Assembly: GCA_003164475.1 (NCBI GenBank)
Contig: PLTL01000209.1
Span: forward strand, 1-7,411
Length of the DNA: 7,411 nt
Direction of reading: 5' to 3'
DNA from: Candidatus Dormiibacterota bacterium
GTDB lineage: Bacteria > Chloroflexota > Dormibacteria > UBA8260 > Bog-877
Position 1 is the stretch's first letter. Each line of letters begins with the position of its first letter. The notes under the pieces are model-generated. The model was not told the DNA's origin and ran no database searches. It saw only the letters and a program-made list of their open reading frames with translations. Positions 5,979 through 7,411 of the stretch are shown here, piece after piece. A program made the translations under genes and the position numbers.

Positions 5979-7004
5979 TCACAGCCCCAGCATCCCGGCG
6001 GCGTTCTCCTCGAAGAGGGTGCCCCGGCGGATGTAGCGGCGGAGCGTGGCGAGCGACCGGTGGCGGGTCTGGTTGGCGATGGCCCGCTCGGTGGCGCCAG
6101 CCTGGGCCGCGGCGGTGGCGAACCCGGCCCGGAGTGAGTGGCCGGAGAGGTCGGGGATTTTGAGACCAGCAAGGCGTGCGGCCCGGGTGAGGATCCGGCT
6201 GACGGCCCGGTCGCTCATGCGCTCGGGGAGGAGGTGGTCGCGCCGGTCGATGACCCGGAAGAGGGGCCCCGCGTCGATCCCGGCGAGCCAGCGCCAGCGC
6301 TGCAGGGCGATCACCGGGTCGGTCTCCTGGTGGCTGCCCTTCGGGATGCCGATCTCCTGTCCCGCGGCCTCGGGGTCGGTCTTGCTCCGTCGGATGCGCA
6401 GGAGCAGGCCGCCATCGACCTCGCGAGCGTCCGAGCAGTCGAGCGAGGCGATCTCCGAGCGGCGAAGGGCGCCGGCGAAGCCGAGGAGGATCACGCAGCG
6501 GTCACGCACGTCGCGGAGGCTGTCCTCGGGAGTGGCCGCCACCATCTCCCGGAGCTGGGCGACGCTGAGCGGTGCCGCCTCGGAGCGGGGAGCAACGCCG
6601 AGCTTGCGGCGGATACCCCGCATGACCAGACGGACCTCGACCTCCTGGGTGGGGGCCGGACGGATCCCGCTCGCCTCGTGGGCGAGGGTGATCGCCGCCA
6701 GCTGAAGCTGGATCCAGGACGGGGTGAGAAGCAGGGGCTTCCCCTTCACCAGGTGCGTGGTCTGGGCAAGGTCGCTGAGGTAGCGGGTGAGGGTGCGGGG
6801 GGTGGCCGGGAGGGCGGTGAGGTCGAGGACGGCGCACCACGACGTGAACTGTTCCCACGCCCGCTGGTACTTGGCCCGGGTGGACGCTGCGAGCGAGGCC
6901 TCGAGATGGGCCTCGACCTGGATGTCGAGGGCCTTGAGCCGGGCGGGGGCAGTCTCGCGAGCCACCGACTCCGGCGCGATCACTCCAGTCGCGGCGTTCT
7001 CCAC
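5979..7004 (-). CDS. Tyrosine recombinase (phage integrase / XerCD-like family), complete
   Basis: The product has 341 residues. An N-terminal core-binding (SAM-like) domain spans about 33-130 (ASTRAKYQRAWEQFTSWC is its typical start), and the catalytic domain runs from about 145 to 335. All six catalytic positions are present: R181 (GALRRSEI), K208 (RSKTD), H289 and R292 (GHSLRAG), H315 (TRHRSL) and the nucleophile Y324 (LRRYIR). The H289-R292-H315-Y324 spacing equals that of XerD. The start is GTG at 7004; a TAA lies in frame just upstream, and no clear ribosome site is seen, so translation may be leaderless. The ending (GTLFEENAAGMLGL) resembles recombinases carried by mobile elements, including those linked to Tn3-family transposons (TnpI/TnpS type). 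A Tn3 transposase remnant lies directly upstream in the same orientation, with a 37-bp repeat ending 16 bases before the GTG. Cutting and rejoining DNA at a nearby core site is the expected activity. Its true target is unknown. Confidence 0.93.
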   Translation of the reverse strand: MENAATGVIAPESVARETAPARLKALDIQVEAHLEASLAASTRAKYQRAWEQFTSWCAVLDLTALPATPRTLTRYLSDLAQTTHLVKGKPLLLTPSWIQLQLAAITLAHEASGIRPAPTQEVEVRLVMRGIRRKLGVAPRSEAAPLSVAQLREMVAATPEDSLRDVRDRCVILLGFAGALRRSEIASLDCSDAREVDGGLLLRIRRSKTDPEAAGQEIGIPKGSHQETDPVIALQRWRWLAGIDAGPLFRVIDRRDHLLPERMSDRAVSRILTRAARLAGLKIPDLSGHSLRAGFATAAAQAGATERAIANQTRHRSLATLRRYIRRGTLFEENAAGMLGL

Positions 7005-7020
7005 GGTGAAATCAGCTTAA

Positions 7021-7057
7021 GGCCTGTGACGAGGATCCGTGCAGGATCCTGAACGAC
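7021..7057 (+). repeat. 37-bp inverted repeat, left copy
   Basis: Identical to the reverse complement of 7336-7372; the match ends sharply at both sides. The outer end starts GGCCTGTGACGAGG, with TGACG at positions 7-11, the same offset as in the Tn3 terminal repeat (GGGGTCTGACG). The length is one less than the usual 38. It contains the near-palindrome AGGATCCGTGCAGGATCCT (7032-7050), 7-bp arms around 5 bases, which could bind a protein dimer. It lies 16 bases upstream of the recombinase GTG and may therefore carry its promoter or operator. Confidence 0.9.
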
Positions 7058-7062
7058 TGAGG

Positions 7063-7335
7063 TCAACCGGCTGTCCGGAGCGGTCGTAGCTCACCGCCCG
7101 GCGCTCGGCTTGTGGTTCGGTACCGGACTTGGAGATTGATCATGGGGGGGCCGAGAGGTGAGAGCCGGGCGACGTCGGCCGGGTCGGGCTCATGCCCGTT
7201 GGCGACGAGGTGATCGAGGGCAGCTTGGAGGTACACGGTCTGCCAGAGCACGATGAGGTTGACCATGAGGCCGAGGGCGCCCAGTTGGTTCTCCTGGCCG
7301 GCGTGGTAGTGCTGGCGTGGCCGGCCACGCCCACC
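7063..7335 (-). pseudogene. tnpA: C-terminal remnant of a Tn3-family transposase
   Basis: On the minus strand the frame reads GGRGRPRQHYHAGQENQLGA, then LGLMVNLIVLWQTVYLQAAL, then an ANGHEPDPADVARLSPLG stretch and INLQVRYRTTSRAPGG, ending at TGA (7063-7065). The QEnQLGALGL, VLWxTVYLqAAL and DVARLSPLG..INL blocks are typical of the extreme C-terminus of Tn3-family TnpA. Full-length proteins have about 950-1000 residues; only about 90 are here, so the N-terminal DNA-binding domains and the DDE catalytic residues upstream are missing. The homology begins exactly where the right inverted repeat ends. The frame stays open through that repeat to the window edge, but the residues there (DEDPCRILND and beyond) do not look like transposase. 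An ATG at 7266 could start a 67-residue peptide, but it is within the conserved block and is not a natural start. Confidence 0.85.
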
Positions 7336-7372
7336 GTCGTTCAGGATCCTGCACGGATCCTCGTCACAGGCC
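7336..7372 (-). repeat. 37-bp inverted repeat, right copy
   Basis: Perfect reverse complement of the left copy, with the GGCC end pointing outward. Its near-palindromic core is at 7343-7361. Its inner edge abuts the first transposase-like codon, as expected for an internal deletion that joined one transposon end to the tail of tnpA. The 39 bases beyond it (7373-7411) are unassigned. Confidence 0.9.
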
Positions 7373-7411
7373 GGGACGCCGTCGTCAGCCCGCCGCCTGA
7401 ACGGAGGGGCG

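Larger units (their letters stand above)
7021..7372 (-). mobile_element. Tn3-related miniature element (transposase 3' end between perfect inverted repeats)
   Basis: Two perfect 37-bp inverted repeats bound 278 bases that carry the last part of a Tn3-family transposase. Size and plan fit an internally deleted Tn3 derivative, like the described TIME elements (Tn3-derived inverted-repeat miniature elements), although those are mostly noncoding. The transposase stop lies 5 bases from the inner edge of the left repeat, as usual in Tn3-family transposons. The flanking 5-mers (CTTAA on the left, GGGAC on the right) do not match, so no target duplication is visible; the element may be old or rearranged. 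It cannot move by itself but could be moved by a related transposase. Confidence 0.65.

Noticed and set aside
6138..7052. 304-codon plus-strand frame opposite the recombinase
   Set aside because: It is a shadow frame: the minus strand here encodes a recombinase with all catalytic residues, and the plus product is Gly/Glu/Arg-rich without a domain.
7016..7377. 5-bp target duplication around the miniature element
   Set aside because: The left flank CTTAA and right flank GGGAC do not match, so no duplication can be claimed.

Overview
The window is high-GC DNA that looks actinobacterial, or from a similar GC-rich phylum such as Dormibacterota or Chloroflexota. The grounds are GC-rich third codon positions, a CD225/DUF2752 gene pair, an extracytoplasmic-function (ECF) sigma factor with a C-terminal membrane-anchored extension, and a lipoprotein built of 'C-x5-CWAVG' blades. 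No tRNA, rRNA or CRISPR array was seen. All assignments come from reading the sequence; no database was searched.

Layout. (1) Positions 3-362, + strand: the 3' end of a gene whose product ends in a winged-helix-like domain, probably an AAA/NTP-binding protein. (2) 609-815, - strand: a small unrecognised gene of 68 codons with a strong ribosome binding site and a hairpin just after its stop. (3) 1342-2136, + strand: a compact pair encoding a CD225/dispanin-like membrane protein and a DUF2752 membrane protein, 9 bases apart. (4) 2526-5869, + strand: the most unusual part. One 675-residue polypeptide carries an N-terminal zinc ribbon, an ECF sigma factor (sigma2 and sigma4), a ZAS-like anti-sigma zinc motif, one transmembrane helix and a seven-bladed Vgb-like beta-propeller predicted to lie outside the membrane. 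It is followed by a vestige of a second ECF sigma factor (4562-4678), then by a lipoprotein that is also predicted to be a seven-bladed propeller, with one cysteine pair per blade. A strong hairpin ends this block. (5) 5979-7004, - strand: a tyrosine recombinase with a complete catalytic set. (6) 7021-7372: a 352-bp Tn3-related miniature element, made of the last part of a Tn3-family transposase between two perfect 37-bp inverted repeats, lying just upstream of the recombinase.

How the parts may work together (inference). The sigma fusion looks like a one-protein transmembrane signalling device: cytoplasmic transcription factor, built-in zinc-binding inhibitory module, membrane helix and extracellular sensor. 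The propeller has no histidine, so streptogramin lyase activity is unlikely. The neighbouring disulfide-rich lipoprotein propeller may be a target or a partner. The sigma vestige between them suggests that a second sigma-linked gene once stood here. The right end is a mobile-element junction, with the recombinase and the Tn3 remnant in the same orientation.
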